64,000 nt of DNA from Streptomyces durmitorensis (GCF_023498005.1 NZ_CP097289.1:3844001-3908000), one strand, 5' to 3'; positions 43,147 through 50,850 are shown, numbered from the stretch's first letter. Program-made: numbers and translations. The notes: generated by a model from the letters alone, not told the origin.

Positions 43147-44145
43147 ATGGTGCATGAGCGCAGTTCAGAGCAGCGTCTGTCGCAGAGCAGTTACATAGGA
43201 GACATCGGCGCGGGCGCGTCGGCGCCCGCCGAGCTGACACCCGGGTCCTGGTCGGCGCTGCTCTCGCCGCGCCTCGCGTACTTCGCGGGGGTCGCGCGGA
43301 CGGAGCACGTGACGCGGGCCGCGCAGGAGATGCAGGTGCCGCAGTCGACGCTGTCGCGTGCGCTGGTGCGCCTCGAACAGGATCTGGGGGTCGACCTGTT
43401 CGCGCGGCACGGCAGGACGGTGTCCCTGACCCCGGCGGGCCGTACGTTCCTCGCCTCCGTCGAGCGGGCGCTCGGCGAGGTGGAGCGGGCCGCGGAGTCG
43501 GTGCGGGCGGACGCGGACCCGGCGTCGGGCAAGGTCGCCTTCGGCTTCCTCCACACGATGGGCTCGGAGACCGTACCCGGCCTGATCCGCGCCTTCCGCG
43601 CGGACCATCCAAGGGTCCGCTTCAGCCTCGTACAGAACTACGGGGAGGCGATGATCGAGCGGCTGCGGGCAGGGGAGCTGGACCTCTGCCTGACCTCGCC
43701 CGTGCCGGACGCCCCCGACCTGGTGGCCCGCCGCCTGGACGAGCAGCGCCTGCGCCTCGTCGTGCCGGACGACCACCGCCTCGCCTCCCGGAAGCGGGTC
43801 CGCCTCGCGGAGGCGGCGGACGAGGCCTTCGTGACCCTCGAACCGGGCTACGGCCTGCGGCGCATCACGGACGACCTCTGCCAGGAGGCGGGCTTCAAGC
43901 CGCGGATCGCGTTCGAGGGGGAGGAGGCGGAGACGCTGCGTGGCCTGGTGGCGGCGGGCCTGGGGGTGGCCCTCCTGCCACCACCGGCCGTCCCGCGTCC
44001 GGGAGTTGTGGAGCTGACGGTGACGGGGCAGCGGGCGGTGCGGGAGATCGGCGTGGCCTGGCTGGACGGCCACCCGGACACTCCGCCGGTGGCGGCGTTC
44101 AAGAAGTTCCTGCTGGGGCGGCGGGGCAGGTTGCTGCCGGAGTGA
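43147..44145 (+). CDS. LysR-family transcriptional regulator
   Basis: A 332-residue regulator. The helix-turn-helix lies at about residues 45-100 (RLAYFAGVARTEHVTRAAQE then MQVPQSTLSRALVRLEQDLG and LFARHGRTVSLTPAG). The periplasmic-binding-like effector domain follows (VAFGFLHTMGSETVPGLIRA, DLCLTSPVPD, LRGLVAAGLGVALLPPPAVP). A 44-residue N-terminal extension precedes the HTH. The ATG at 43147 is used; GTG or ATG codons upstream would enter the divergent promoter. It presumably controls the MFS gene. A CCAAT-N6-ATTGG inverted repeat at about 43117-43132 is a possible binding site. Confidence 0.87.
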   Translation: MVHERSSEQRLSQSSYIGDIGAGASAPAELTPGSWSALLSPRLAYFAGVARTEHVTRAAQEMQVPQSTLSRALVRLEQDLGVDLFARHGRTVSLTPAGRTFLASVERALGEVERAAESVRADADPASGKVAFGFLHTMGSETVPGLIRAFRADHPRVRFSLVQNYGEAMIERLRAGELDLCLTSPVPDAPDLVARRLDEQRLRLVVPDDHRLASRKRVRLAEAADEAFVTLEPGYGLRRITDDLCQEAGFKPRIAFEGEEAETLRGLVAAGLGVALLPPPAVPRPGVVELTVTGQRAVREIGVAWLDGHPDTPPVAAFKKFLLGRRGRLLPE

Positions 44146-44320
44146 CTTCTCCTTCCCCAACCCCGCCGCTTCCCGGCTGTGACATTTGCGGCTGATCAAA
44201 GAGCCCTCGCGCTCGCCACCCCTCCAGGGCGGTGGGTGGGGGGCTTGTCTTGCCGGGTGCAGTATCAAGTGCCATACATGTATGCCCTCTTGACGCCCCT
44301 CGCGACGAGCGTGATGGTCG

Positions 44321-44338
44321 TGCAATCGAGCGCAATCG
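44321..44338 (+). promoter_or_regulatory. GCAATCG direct repeat, island operator copy 1
   Basis: TGCAATCG (44321-44328) and CGCAATCG (44331-44338), exactly 10 bp apart, lie 20 bp before the small gene at 44359. The same pair with the same spacing is found at 45982-45999. Upstream is a CATACATGTATG palindrome (44274-44285) and a TTGACG at about 44290. The rest of the 213-bp gap from 44146 shows no gene. Confidence 0.55.
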
Positions 44339-44358
44339 GATCGACAGAGGGTGAAGTC

Positions 44359-44481
44359 ATGAAGCTACGTTTCCTTGGGATCATCCCGAACACGCCCGTG
44401 GACGACTCGCCGACCATCTGGTTGGACGAGGACACGGGAGACCTGTTGATCCAGCCCTACAGGCCACGGAAGAAGACGTAA
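44359..44481 (+). CDS. 40-residue protein at the head of the DUF6879/XRE cassette
   Basis: A tiny gene: ATG at 44359 after GAGGGTGAAG, product MKLRFLGIIPNTPVDDSPTI followed by a Trp-Leu-Asp-Glu-rich middle and a basic tail, PYRPRKKT. No membrane segment. I recall similar 35-45 residue proteins preceding DUF397/DUF6879 and XRE-DUF5753 genes in many Streptomyces islands, but no function is known to me. The strand and frame are supported by the ribosome site and the GCAATCG repeat in its promoter. It is probably co-transcribed with the next two genes. Confidence 0.6.
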   Translation: MKLRFLGIIPNTPVDDSPTIWLDEDTGDLLIQPYRPRKKT

Positions 44482-44601
44482 AGGCGTGCCAGGAGATCGG
44501 TTCCATTCCCGGTCACTCCACAGACGTTCCGAATCACGAGACGATCATCCGGCTTCCGGCAGTCATGCTGAAGTACATCCCGCGACCGGAAGGCGACAAC
44601 G

Positions 44602-45120
44602 GTGAAGTACCCCGTACGTGAGGGACTGGCAAAGACGCAGCACTCCGCCGTGCATCTGGAGATGCGCGACAGCTACACCCCGGATGACCCCGAGTTCGCC
44701 CGTTGGCGGGCTGATCACCGGTACGGCAACGATCCTGCGAAACTGCCCGAGTGGTGGGGGCCCTGGCGGGACCTGGTGGGCGACATGACGGCACGCGCAG
44801 TGGTGATGCGCCGGGCTCGGGTCGTCTCGGAGCCGGTCACCGAGTACATCCGGTACGAGCACGACCTGACGTTCGCCAACGTGGCGGCGGGGGAACTGGT
44901 GCGTTGGCTGCCGCGCCGCAAGGCCGCTGATATCGCACTCCCGGGTACCGACCTTTGGATGTTCGACAGCTCGTCAGTGCTGTTCACCTACTTCTCCGGC
45001 AACGGTGAAATTGTGGACCGGGAATGGTGCACGAAGCCCGCCGTTGTGGAGTTGGTCAGCTCGGCCTTTGAGACGGTCTGGGAGCGAGCCACGCCCCACG
45101 AGGACCACAAGCTGACCTGA
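44602..45120 (+). CDS. DUF6879-family protein
   Basis: A 172-residue soluble protein that fits the DUF6879 family: an N-terminal HLEMRDSYTPDDPEFARWRA (the aromatic D-x-Y motif), RARVVSEPVTEYIRYEHDLT, and the AGELVRWLPRRKAADIALPG region ending with DLWMFDSSSVLFTYFSGNGE. The family is almost always next to XRE-DUF5753 regulators. Here that gene follows after 6 bp. Such pairs are compared with toxin-antitoxin modules, but the activity of DUF6879 is not known. The GTG start at 44602 follows GGAAGGCGAC. Codon use is less GC-extreme than the flanking chromosome, suggesting transfer. Confidence 0.82.
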   Translation: MKYPVREGLAKTQHSAVHLEMRDSYTPDDPEFARWRADHRYGNDPAKLPEWWGPWRDLVGDMTARAVVMRRARVVSEPVTEYIRYEHDLTFANVAAGELVRWLPRRKAADIALPGTDLWMFDSSSVLFTYFSGNGEIVDREWCTKPAVVELVSSAFETVWERATPHEDHKLT

Positions 45121-45126
45121 CCGCCC

Positions 45127-45975
45127 ATGCCCGCTTCAGGATCATCGAGCGCTCAGCAAGCCCGGCGCCTTCTTGCCGGCCGTCTACGGGAGTTGGTGAA
45201 AGACGCTGGGCTGGAAGGTAAGGACGTAGCCGTACTGTGTGGCTGGCATCCGTCCAAGGTGTCCCGCATCTCGACAGCGAAGACCCAGCCGAGCGCTGAC
45301 GACATCCGGGCCTGGTGCCGTGCGTGTGGCGCTGACGACCAGACAGAAGACCTCATCGCTTCTCTGCGAGCCGTTGAAGGCATGTGGGTGGAATGGCGCC
45401 GCATGGAGCGTTCAGGACTGCGGCGGGCACAGGAGGCCGTTCTGCCTCTCTTCGAACGCACTCACTGGTTCCGCGCCTACTCCTCATGGTTGGTACCTGG
45501 CCTGCTGCAGACCCATGGGTACACCGAGGACGTGTTGCGTGCTGTCCAGCGAAGGCGGGTCACCATCGATGACGTGGCCGACGCCGTGGCAGTACGTATG
45601 GAACGGCAACGCGTCCTCTACGAGGGAGACCGGCGCTTCGCGTTCCTGATGGAAGAGTCGGTTCTCCGGAACGGGCTCGGGCAGTCGGACACGCAGCTTG
45701 AACAGCTTGAACACCTGCTCACGATCGGTTCGCTTCCCCATGTCAGCTTGGGCGTGGTCCCCACCCGTCTCAGCCGGTCACGGATGCCGGTGGAAGGCTT
45801 CTGGATCTACGACAGGGCGCAGGTCAACGTCGAACTCGTCTCGGGCTATCTCACGCTCACGCAGCCCAGCGAAGTAAGCGCCTATGCCGAAACGTTCAGC
45901 ATGCTGGCCGATATCGCGGTCTACGGTGCGAAGGCTCGGACACTGATCACAGCGTCAATTGACTCGCTTGATTGA
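45127..45975 (+). CDS. XRE-family regulator with DUF5753 domain (Scr1-like)
   Basis: A 282-residue regulator. The N-terminal HTH (about 15-70) is ARRLLAGRLRELVKDAGLEG, then KDVAVLCGWHPSKVSRISTA. The DUF5753 domain (about 95-275) starts FERTHWFRAYSSWLVPGLLQ and continues with RMERQRVLYEGDRRFAFLME, LPHVSLGVVPTRLSR and VELVSGYLTLTQPSEVSAYA. Current annotation treats the family as antitoxin-like regulators. Gene order DUF6879-XRE with a 6-bp gap implies joint expression. I infer that it binds the GCAATCG direct repeats at 44321-44338 and 45982-45999, which bracket its operon. Confidence 0.88.
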   Translation: MPASGSSSAQQARRLLAGRLRELVKDAGLEGKDVAVLCGWHPSKVSRISTAKTQPSADDIRAWCRACGADDQTEDLIASLRAVEGMWVEWRRMERSGLRRAQEAVLPLFERTHWFRAYSSWLVPGLLQTHGYTEDVLRAVQRRRVTIDDVADAVAVRMERQRVLYEGDRRFAFLMEESVLRNGLGQSDTQLEQLEHLLTIGSLPHVSLGVVPTRLSRSRMPVEGFWIYDRAQVNVELVSGYLTLTQPSEVSAYAETFSMLADIAVYGAKARTLITASIDSLD

Positions 45976-45981
45976 TTGCCC

Positions 45982-45999
45982 TGCAATCGCGTGCAATCT
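45982..45999 (+). promoter_or_regulatory. GCAATCG direct repeat, island operator copy 2
   Basis: TGCAATCG (45982-45989) and TGCAATCT (45992-45999), again 10 bp apart. GATTGC at 45974-45979 makes an inverted half-site just before. It lies directly after the XRE gene and 65 bp before the next small gene. Confidence 0.55.
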
Positions 46000-46064
46000 G
46001 CTGTGAGTTGCGGCAGGCAAGTTCCTAGCGTTGTCACCCTCAGGACGACGCAAGGGGTCCACCC

Positions 46065-46271
46065 ATGACCAACCCGACGACGTATTCCAATCCGCCTGTT
46101 GAACTGCCTTTGAGACTCGAAGGCGACCCTCACCCGGTGCCCGGCTGTGACGTATGTGAGGCACTGAGCGCAGAACGCAGTGACGCACGGACCACGGGCA
46201 ACATGTCCAAGGTCTCAGACGTGAACGTCGAGCTCCGGAATCATCCGCACAGGAAGAGGCGGCGCGCATGA
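46065..46271 (+). CDS. 68-residue cysteine-containing accessory protein
   Basis: Product starts MTNPTTYSNPPVELPLRLEG and contains HPVPGCDVCEAL, a CxxC that may bind metal, then a charged helix and a basic tail, HPHRKRRR. I recall similar short proteins (a P-L-R-L-E-G-D-P...G-C-x-V-C pattern) near DUF5753 regulators. Function unknown. AAGGGG lies before the ATG at 46065, and the GCAATCG repeat is in its promoter. The stop overlaps the start of the next gene by 4 bp, so the two are translated together. Confidence 0.68.
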   Translation: MTNPTTYSNPPVELPLRLEGDPHPVPGCDVCEALSAERSDARTTGNMSKVSDVNVELRNHPHRKRRRA

Positions 46272-46534
46272 TTCCCATGAATCAGTACAAGAGCGCGCGC
46301 ACAGAGGCTGACCACATCGCGGGGCTCATGCGAGCCGCCCTTATCCGTGCCGGGCTCTCCGAAGAGGACGCCTCAAGGGTTCGTGGTCTGGTCACCGGCA
46401 ACGGCCGCGCGTACGTGGAAGTCGGCGTTCTCCGGGTCGCCGCTGCAAACACGCTGCTCGAAGCTCTGCCTCTGGCCGGGGCCACGCACACGAACTCCGG
46501 CGACGCCCCCACGCTCCGCGCCAAGAGCTTCTGA
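46268..46534 (+). CDS. 88-residue helical accessory protein
   Basis: A short soluble protein: MIPMNQYKSARTEADHIAGL, then MRAALIRAGLSEEDASRVRG, a Gly-rich turn (LVTGNGRAYVEVG) and a helix VAAANTLLEALPLA. No cysteine, signal or membrane segment. Its ATG overlaps the previous stop (ATGA). It ends before the bidirectional hairpin at 46615-46657. Function unknown; it resembles, from memory, small proteins encoded with XRE regulators in Streptomyces. Confidence 0.65.
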   Translation: MIPMNQYKSARTEADHIAGLMRAALIRAGLSEEDASRVRGLVTGNGRAYVEVGVLRVAAANTLLEALPLAGATHTNSGDAPTLRAKSF

Positions 46535-46614
46535 CCTCAAGCCCGCTCGCCGGGGCGCAGCCCTGTGCGGTGCGGAATCCGCTTCGGATCCGGAGAAGTC
46601 GAAGCCCCTTTTGC

Positions 46615-46657
46615 AGCCCCGTCCGACGACGGCGATACAGACCCGTCGGACGGGGCT
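46615..46657. terminator. bidirectional hairpin between island operons
   Basis: Perfect 14-bp arms AGCCCCGTCCGACG (46615-46628) and the complement (46644-46657), loop 15 nt. The right arm overlaps the stop codon of the convergent GntR gene. Confidence 0.85.
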
Positions 46658-46916
46658 ACTTGTCGTCGGGGGCGCTGCGATCTCGAACGTAGGTCCCCCG
46701 GTTCGGCACGGTGTAGACGAGTCCGTTTTCCCTGAGTACGGAAATCGCTGACCGGACCGTGTTGCGGGCAACCCCGTATCGGTCCGTGAGCGCCTTCTCC
46801 GAGGGGATGGGCCGGTCGGCGACGAGTTCACCCCGCTCGATCTGCCCCGTCAGATCGGCAGCGATCTGCCGGTACGGGGGCTCCGGTGCCTGGTGATCGA
46901 TTTCAAGCGCTGCCAT
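46656..46916 (-). CDS. minimal GntR-type winged-helix protein
   Basis: An 86-residue DNA-binding protein that consists of the GntR winged helix only: PPYRQIAADLTGQIERGELV, IPSEKALTDRYGVARNTVRS and AISVLRENGLVYTVPNRGTY. The family normally carries a C-terminal effector domain, missing here, as in short YtrA-like or plasmid-type GntR proteins. The ATG at 46916 is preferred because it directly precedes the fold; an ATG six codons upstream is possible. It is divergent from the two small genes at 47078 and may control them: TGTACCGG and TATACCGG half-sites stand in the gap. Confidence 0.82.
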   Translation of the reverse strand: MAALEIDHQAPEPPYRQIAADLTGQIERGELVADRPIPSEKALTDRYGVARNTVRSAISVLRENGLVYTVPNRGTYVRDRSAPDDK

Positions 46917-47000
46917 GCCGTGAAGCGTAGACAATCGACCATTCCTGTACCGGACTGCACCGACCTAGACGGGGCTATACCGGTTGCTCTAACGTCAGAC

Positions 47001-47044
47001 ATGAAAACGCCCCGACAGACCGCTTAGGACCGGTCCGCCGGGGC
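47001..47044 (+). ncRNA. possible leader with 8-codon ORF and hairpin
   Basis: ATG at 47001 opens a tiny frame, MKTPRQTA, closed by TAG. It lies inside an inverted repeat (GCCCCG at 47009-47014 with CGGGGC at 47039-47044; inner GACCG/CGGTC). The next gene begins 33 bp later. The layout resembles translational or transcriptional attenuation leaders, but no ribosome site for the tiny frame is clear. Low confidence. Confidence 0.3.
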
Positions 47045-47077
47045 TCCGCCGAGCAGCTTTCTAGGAGCTGAACGACT

Positions 47078-47407
47078 ATGCGTGATCGTATCGCCCGAGC
47101 CCTCACCTGGGCCCTCTCGGTCCTCGCCCCGCGTCGCCCCGGACGGCACTCCGCCGCATTTCTCGCGGACCACGCCGAGCCGACCCCCACATCGGTCAGC
47201 CCTTGGGCGCGTCCGTGGACCGGACCGACCAAGGAGGAAGCCGCCGCGTTCTTCCGGCAGCAATCCGAGAGCACGATGGAACTTGCACTCATCCGGGAAC
47301 GTCGCCGCGCCGCCGTTCTGGCGACCATGGGCGTGGACTACCCATACAGCTACCCAGGCGCCCCCTTCGGACCGTCCGCGTTCGCCGCTGTAGGGGTGTC
47401 CGCATGA
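47078..47407 (+). CDS. 109-residue island protein with amphipathic N-terminus
   Basis: Product begins MRDRIARALTWALSVLAPRR, an amphipathic or weakly hydrophobic helix, followed by PGRHSAAF and the proline-tryptophan segment VSPWARPWTGPTKEEAAAFF. A Glu/Arg helix (ALIRERRRAAVLATMG) and a Tyr/Pro/Gly tail follow. I recall this M-R-D-R-I-x-R-A-L-x-W pattern from small Streptomyces proteins next to GntR regulators. Function unknown. The start follows TCTAGGAGCTG. The stop overlaps the start of the next gene by 4 bp. Confidence 0.65.
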   Translation: MRDRIARALTWALSVLAPRRPGRHSAAFLADHAEPTPTSVSPWARPWTGPTKEEAAAFFRQQSESTMELALIRERRRAAVLATMGVDYPYSYPGAPFGPSAFAAVGVSA

Positions 47408-47625
47408 CGAGCGAGGGACTGACCGGCGCAACGCCCGTCGTGACGGTTGCGCTCTGCGTCAAGTGCAAGAAGAACACCAGCGCGCCCGTGGCTGTCCGCT
47501 GGATCCAAAGCACGAGCGGCCCCGGAACCACTCTGTACGCCTGCCCCAAGTGCGCCCCTGAACTCGGAGCCGGACCGACCCCCGACGACGAGATCCCCAC
47601 CCCGTACTCAAAGGCACAGGAATAG
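47404..47625 (+). CDS. 73-residue two-CxxC protein
   Basis: A small protein with two zinc-ribbon-like pairs, VALCVKCKKNTS and LYACPKCAPEL, separated by 30 or so residues. It should bind one structural zinc. The ATG overlaps the stop of the previous gene (ATGA), indicating coupled translation. A hairpin terminator follows 15 bp after the stop. No known function; the pair at 47078 and 47404 looks like one accessory module controlled by the adjacent GntR. Confidence 0.7.
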   Translation: MTSEGLTGATPVVTVALCVKCKKNTSAPVAVRWIQSTSGPGTTLYACPKCAPELGAGPTPDDEIPTPYSKAQE

Positions 47626-47640
47626 ACGCAAGAAGAAGAC

Positions 47641-47669
47641 GTCCCGCCCGGTCAGATACCGGGCGGGAC
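47641..47669. terminator. hairpin at the right end of the island
   Basis: Perfect 12-bp arms GTCCCGCCCGGT (47641-47652) and ACCGGGCGGGAC (47658-47669), loop CAGAT. It lies between the convergent zinc-ribbon gene and deoA. Confidence 0.85.
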
Positions 47670-47738
47670 AGAACGCCTGCTTACGAACATCGGGAAGGGG
47701 CGGGGCTGGGCTGGGGAAAGCCCTGCAGGGACCCGCCC

Positions 47739-49016
47739 CTACGCGATGCGGTCCAAGACGATCGGCGTCGCCGTGAACTCCGTGCCCTCCGGGGCGATGT
47801 CGAAGGAACCCTGCACCGCCTGCAAGGCGTACTCGAAGCGCTCGGGAGTGTCCGTGTGCAGGGTCATCAGCGGCTCCCCCGCGCGGACCTGAGCGCCCGG
47901 CTTAGCGTGCAGCTCCACACCCGCACCCGCCTGGACCACGTCCTCCTTGCGCGCACGCCCCGCGCCGAGACGCCACGCGGCCACCCCGACGTCGTACGCG
48001 TCGAGGCGGGTCAGGACCCCGGACGACGGCGCCGTCACGACGTGCGTCTCCCGGGCCACCGGGAGGGTCGCGTCCGGGTCGCCGCCCTGGGCGGAGATCA
48101 TCCGGCGCCACACGTCCATCGCCGAGCCGTCGGCCAGCGCCTTCGCCGGGTCGACGTCACGCAGGCCCGCCGCGTCCAGCATCTCCCGCGCCAGGGCCAG
48201 GGTCAGCTCGACCACGTCCGAGGGGCCGCCGCCCGCGAGGACCTCCACCGACTCGCGGACCTCAAGGGCGTTGCCCGCCGTCAGGCCCAGCGGCGTGGCC
48301 ATGTCCGTGAGCAGGGCCACCGTGCGTACGCCGTGGTCCGTGCCCAACCCGACCATCGTGGACGCCAGTTCGCGGGCGTCCTCCAGGTTCTTCATGAAGG
48401 CGCCGGTGCCGACCTTCACGTCCAGGACCAGCGAGCCCGTGCCCTCGGCGATCTTCTTCGACATGATGGACGAGGCGATCAGGGGGATCGCCTCCACCGT
48501 GCCCGTCACGTCCCGCAGCGCGTAGAGCTTCTTGTCCGCGGGAGCCAGGCCGTCGCCCGCCGCGCAGATCACCGAGCCGACGCCGTCGAGGACCGAGAGC
48601 ATCTCCTCGTTCGACAGGAGGGCCTTCCAGCCCGGGATCGACTCCAGCTTGTCCAGGGTGCCGCCGGTGTGGCCGAGGCCCCGGCCCGACAGCTGCGGGA
48701 CCGCCGCGCCGCACGCCGCGACCAGCGGGGCGAGCGGCAGCGTGATCTTGTCGCCGACGCCGCCCGTGGAGTGCTTGTCGGACGTGGGGCGGGAGAGGGA
48801 GGAGAAGTCCATGCGCTCGCCGCTCGCGATCATCGCGGCCGTCCAGCGGGCGATCTCGCCGCGGTTCATGCCGTTCAGGAGGATCGCCATGGCGAGCGCC
48901 GACATCTGCTCGTCGGCGACCGCGCCGCGCGTGTACGCGTCGATGACCCAGTCGATCTGCTCGTCGCTGAGCTCGCCTCGGTCCCGCTTCGTACGGATGA
49001 CGGAGATGACGTCCAT
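47739..49016 (-). CDS. deoA: thymidine phosphorylase
   Basis: Phosphorolyses thymidine or deoxyuridine to base and deoxyribose-1-phosphate. The 425-residue protein has the family signature around the phosphate site, TSDKHSTGGVGDK (residues 79-90), SGRGLGHTGGTLDKLESIPG, and VLDVKVGTGAFMKNLEDA with the pyrimidine-contacting Lys. The C-terminal alpha/beta domain ends with the PYNP-type ARKEDVVQAGAGVELHAKPG. It lies 185 bp downstream of cdd in the same direction. A near-copy of the operator at 49133-49144 gives it its own control point, so it may be transcribed both from there and by read-through. Confidence 0.95.
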   Translation of the reverse strand: MDVISVIRTKRDRGELSDEQIDWVIDAYTRGAVADEQMSALAMAILLNGMNRGEIARWTAAMIASGERMDFSSLSRPTSDKHSTGGVGDKITLPLAPLVAACGAAVPQLSGRGLGHTGGTLDKLESIPGWKALLSNEEMLSVLDGVGSVICAAGDGLAPADKKLYALRDVTGTVEAIPLIASSIMSKKIAEGTGSLVLDVKVGTGAFMKNLEDARELASTMVGLGTDHGVRTVALLTDMATPLGLTAGNALEVRESVEVLAGGGPSDVVELTLALAREMLDAAGLRDVDPAKALADGSAMDVWRRMISAQGGDPDATLPVARETHVVTAPSSGVLTRLDAYDVGVAAWRLGAGRARKEDVVQAGAGVELHAKPGAQVRAGEPLMTLHTDTPERFEYALQAVQGSFDIAPEGTEFTATPIVLDRIA

Positions 49017-49132
49017 GACTCCCCTTTGCGCCTAAACCGGCGCCGCTCTCGCGGACCAGGTTCTCGCCGTGATGGTTGCTCAATTGATGGTTGTGGTGAT
49101 CACTGGGCGCCATCGCACCCGGCGAGGTGACT

Positions 49133-49144
49133 CTACGCGCATAG
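49133..49144. promoter_or_regulatory. nucleoside-regulon operator copy 4 (upstream of deoA)
   Basis: CTACGCGCATAG, one change from the consensus, inside the longer imperfect palindrome GACTCTACGCGCATAGAGTC (49129-49148). It is 117 bp before the deoA start and 58 bp after the cdd stop, on the minus strand. Confidence 0.65.
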
Positions 49145-49201
49145 AGTCACCCGGTGAAGACGGCCCCTGCCCGCCGTACACCAACAGGCAGGGGCCGTAC
49201 G

Positions 49202-49591
49202 TCAGTTGAGGTGCTCCGGGCCGAACGGGTCCGGCAGCATGTCCCCCAGGGTCCGGACGCCCGCGGCCGTCTCCAGGAGGAGCGCCGCGCCGCCGAACTC
49301 GTAGAGCAGTTGGCGGCAGCGGCCGCACGGCATCAGGATCTCGCCCTTGCCGTCGACGCACGTGAAGTGCGTCAGACGGCCGCCCCCGGTTAGCTGGAGC
49401 TGCGAGACCAGGCCGCACTCGGCGCACAGGCCCAGGCCGTACGACGCGTTCTCCACGTTGCAGCCCGACACCGTGCGGCCGTCGTCCACGAGGGCCGCGG
49501 CACCGACCGGGAAGCCTGAGTAGGGGGCGTACGCACGGGACATGGCCTCGCGCGCAGCATCCCGCAGCGCGTCCCAGTCGGTCTCGGTCAC
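49202..49591 (-). CDS. cdd: cytidine deaminase
   Basis: Deaminates cytidine and deoxycytidine to the uridine forms. The 129-residue zinc enzyme has AYAPYSGFPVGAAAL, SGCNVENASYGLGLCAECGL with zinc ligand Cys56 and catalytic Glu58, and MPCGRCRQLLYEF with Cys89 and Cys92. Length fits the small homotetrameric type. The GTG start overlaps the stop of the upstream permease gene (GTGA), so it is translated as part of the transporter operon. Imported cytidine would be deaminated at once. Confidence 0.95.
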   Translation of the reverse strand: MTETDWDALRDAAREAMSRAYAPYSGFPVGAAALVDDGRTVSGCNVENASYGLGLCAECGLVSQLQLTGGGRLTHFTCVDGKGEILMPCGRCRQLLYEFGGAALLLETAAGVRTLGDMLPDPFGPEHLN

Positions 49592-50850
49592 GTTCCTTGT
49601 CCCTTTCGGTAGGGCTGGCCGTCCGCCTTCGGCATCCGCAGCCGCTGGGCGGAGAGCGAGAGCACCAGCAGCGTGACGACGTACGGCGTCGCGGTGACGA
49701 CCTGGTTGGGCACCTCGTCGGTCAAGCCGTACCACGCGAACATCAGCGCCGAGACGGCCGCGGTGATCGCCGCGGGCACGTAACGCTTGCGCCATACGAG
49801 GTAGGCCGCGCCGATGACCAGCAGGATCGCGAGCAGCAGGAGCAGTGCGTGCACGTTCGTGCCGCCGCCCCGGAGCTTCAGGCTGTCGGTGTAACCGAAC
49901 AGGCCGGCACCGAGCGCGAGTCCGCCCGGCATCCAGTTTCCGAAGATCATGGCGGCGAGGCCGATGTAGCCGCGTCCGCCGGTCTGGCCCTCCAGGTAGA
50001 TGTTGGAGGCGACGAGCGACAGGAACGCGCCGCCCAGACCCGCCAGACCACCCGAGATGATCACTGCCAGGTACTTGTACTTGTAGACGTTCACGCCCAG
50101 CGACTCGGCCGCGACCGGGTTCTCGCCGCAGGAGCGCAGGCGCAGACCGAACGACGTGCGCCACAGGACCCACCAGCTCAGCGGCACCATCGCGACCGCG
50201 ATGACGGTGAGCGGCGAGAGGTTCGTGAAGAGACCGCCGAACAGGCCCGCGATGTCCGAGATCAGGAACCAGTGCTTCTCGTTCAGGTCCTGGAGCCAGT
50301 CGGAGAGGCCTGGGACGGAGAAGCTGCCCAGCGAGTCGACCGGGGGCGACTGCTTGGACGTACCGCCCTCCTTGCCCTCGAAGGCGAAGGTCGAGAGGTA
50401 GCGCGTGACGCCCAGGGCGAGGATGTTCAGGGCCACACCGGAGACGATGTGGTTGACGTTGAAGGTGACGGTGACGATCGCGTGCAGCAGTCCGCCGAGC
50501 GCGCCGCCGAGTATGCCGAACAGGATGCCGACCCACGGGCCCCACTGGTAACCGGCGAACGCGCCGAACCAGGTGCCGAGGATGAGCATGCCCTCAAGGC
50601 CGATGTTGACCACGCCCGCGCGCTCGGCCCACAGGCCGCCGAGGCCCGCGAGGCCGATCGGCACGGCGAGCCGCAGCGCGGTGGACATCTGGCCGGTGGA
50701 GGTGATGCCGTTCGCGTCGGTGATCAGCCGGACCACGGAGGTCAGGACGAGGACGCCCGCGATGATCAGCAGGAGGACGGGGAGCGAGATGCGGCGGCGG
50801 CCCGGCGCGGGCTGCTTGGCCGGGGGCTTGGCCACGGTTGTCGAGCTCAT
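49588..50850 (-). CDS. nucleoside ABC transporter permease (second)
   Basis: A 420-residue membrane protein of the BPD_transp_2/RbsC-like permease group. LPVLLLIIAGVLVLTSVVRL opens the chain; LWAERAGVVNIGLEGMLILG is the hallmark of BmpA-linked nucleoside permeases, and SGVALNILALGVTRYL and LRSCGENPVAAESLGVNVYK (the coupling loop region) follow. About eight to ten helices. The ATG at 50850 overlaps the stop of the first permease by 4 bp. It forms a complex with the ATPase and the other permease to import nucleosides delivered by the BMP lipoproteins. Confidence 0.92.
   Translation of the reverse strand: MSSTTVAKPPAKQPAPGRRRISLPVLLLIIAGVLVLTSVVRLITDANGITSTGQMSTALRLAVPIGLAGLGGLWAERAGVVNIGLEGMLILGTWFGAFAGYQWGPWVGILFGILGGALGGLLHAIVTVTFNVNHIVSGVALNILALGVTRYLSTFAFEGKEGGTSKQSPPVDSLGSFSVPGLSDWLQDLNEKHWFLISDIAGLFGGLFTNLSPLTVIAVAMVPLSWWVLWRTSFGLRLRSCGENPVAAESLGVNVYKYKYLAVIISGGLAGLGGAFLSLVASNIYLEGQTGGRGYIGLAAMIFGNWMPGGLALGAGLFGYTDSLKLRGGGTNVHALLLLLAILLVIGAAYLVWRKRYVPAAITAAVSALMFAWYGLTDEVPNQVVTATPYVVTLLVLSLSAQRLRMPKADGQPYRKGQGT

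Noticed and set aside
44146..47738. Integrative element with att sites
   Set aside because: No integrase, relaxase, tra gene or tRNA is present, and no flanking direct repeat was found by eye; only called an island.
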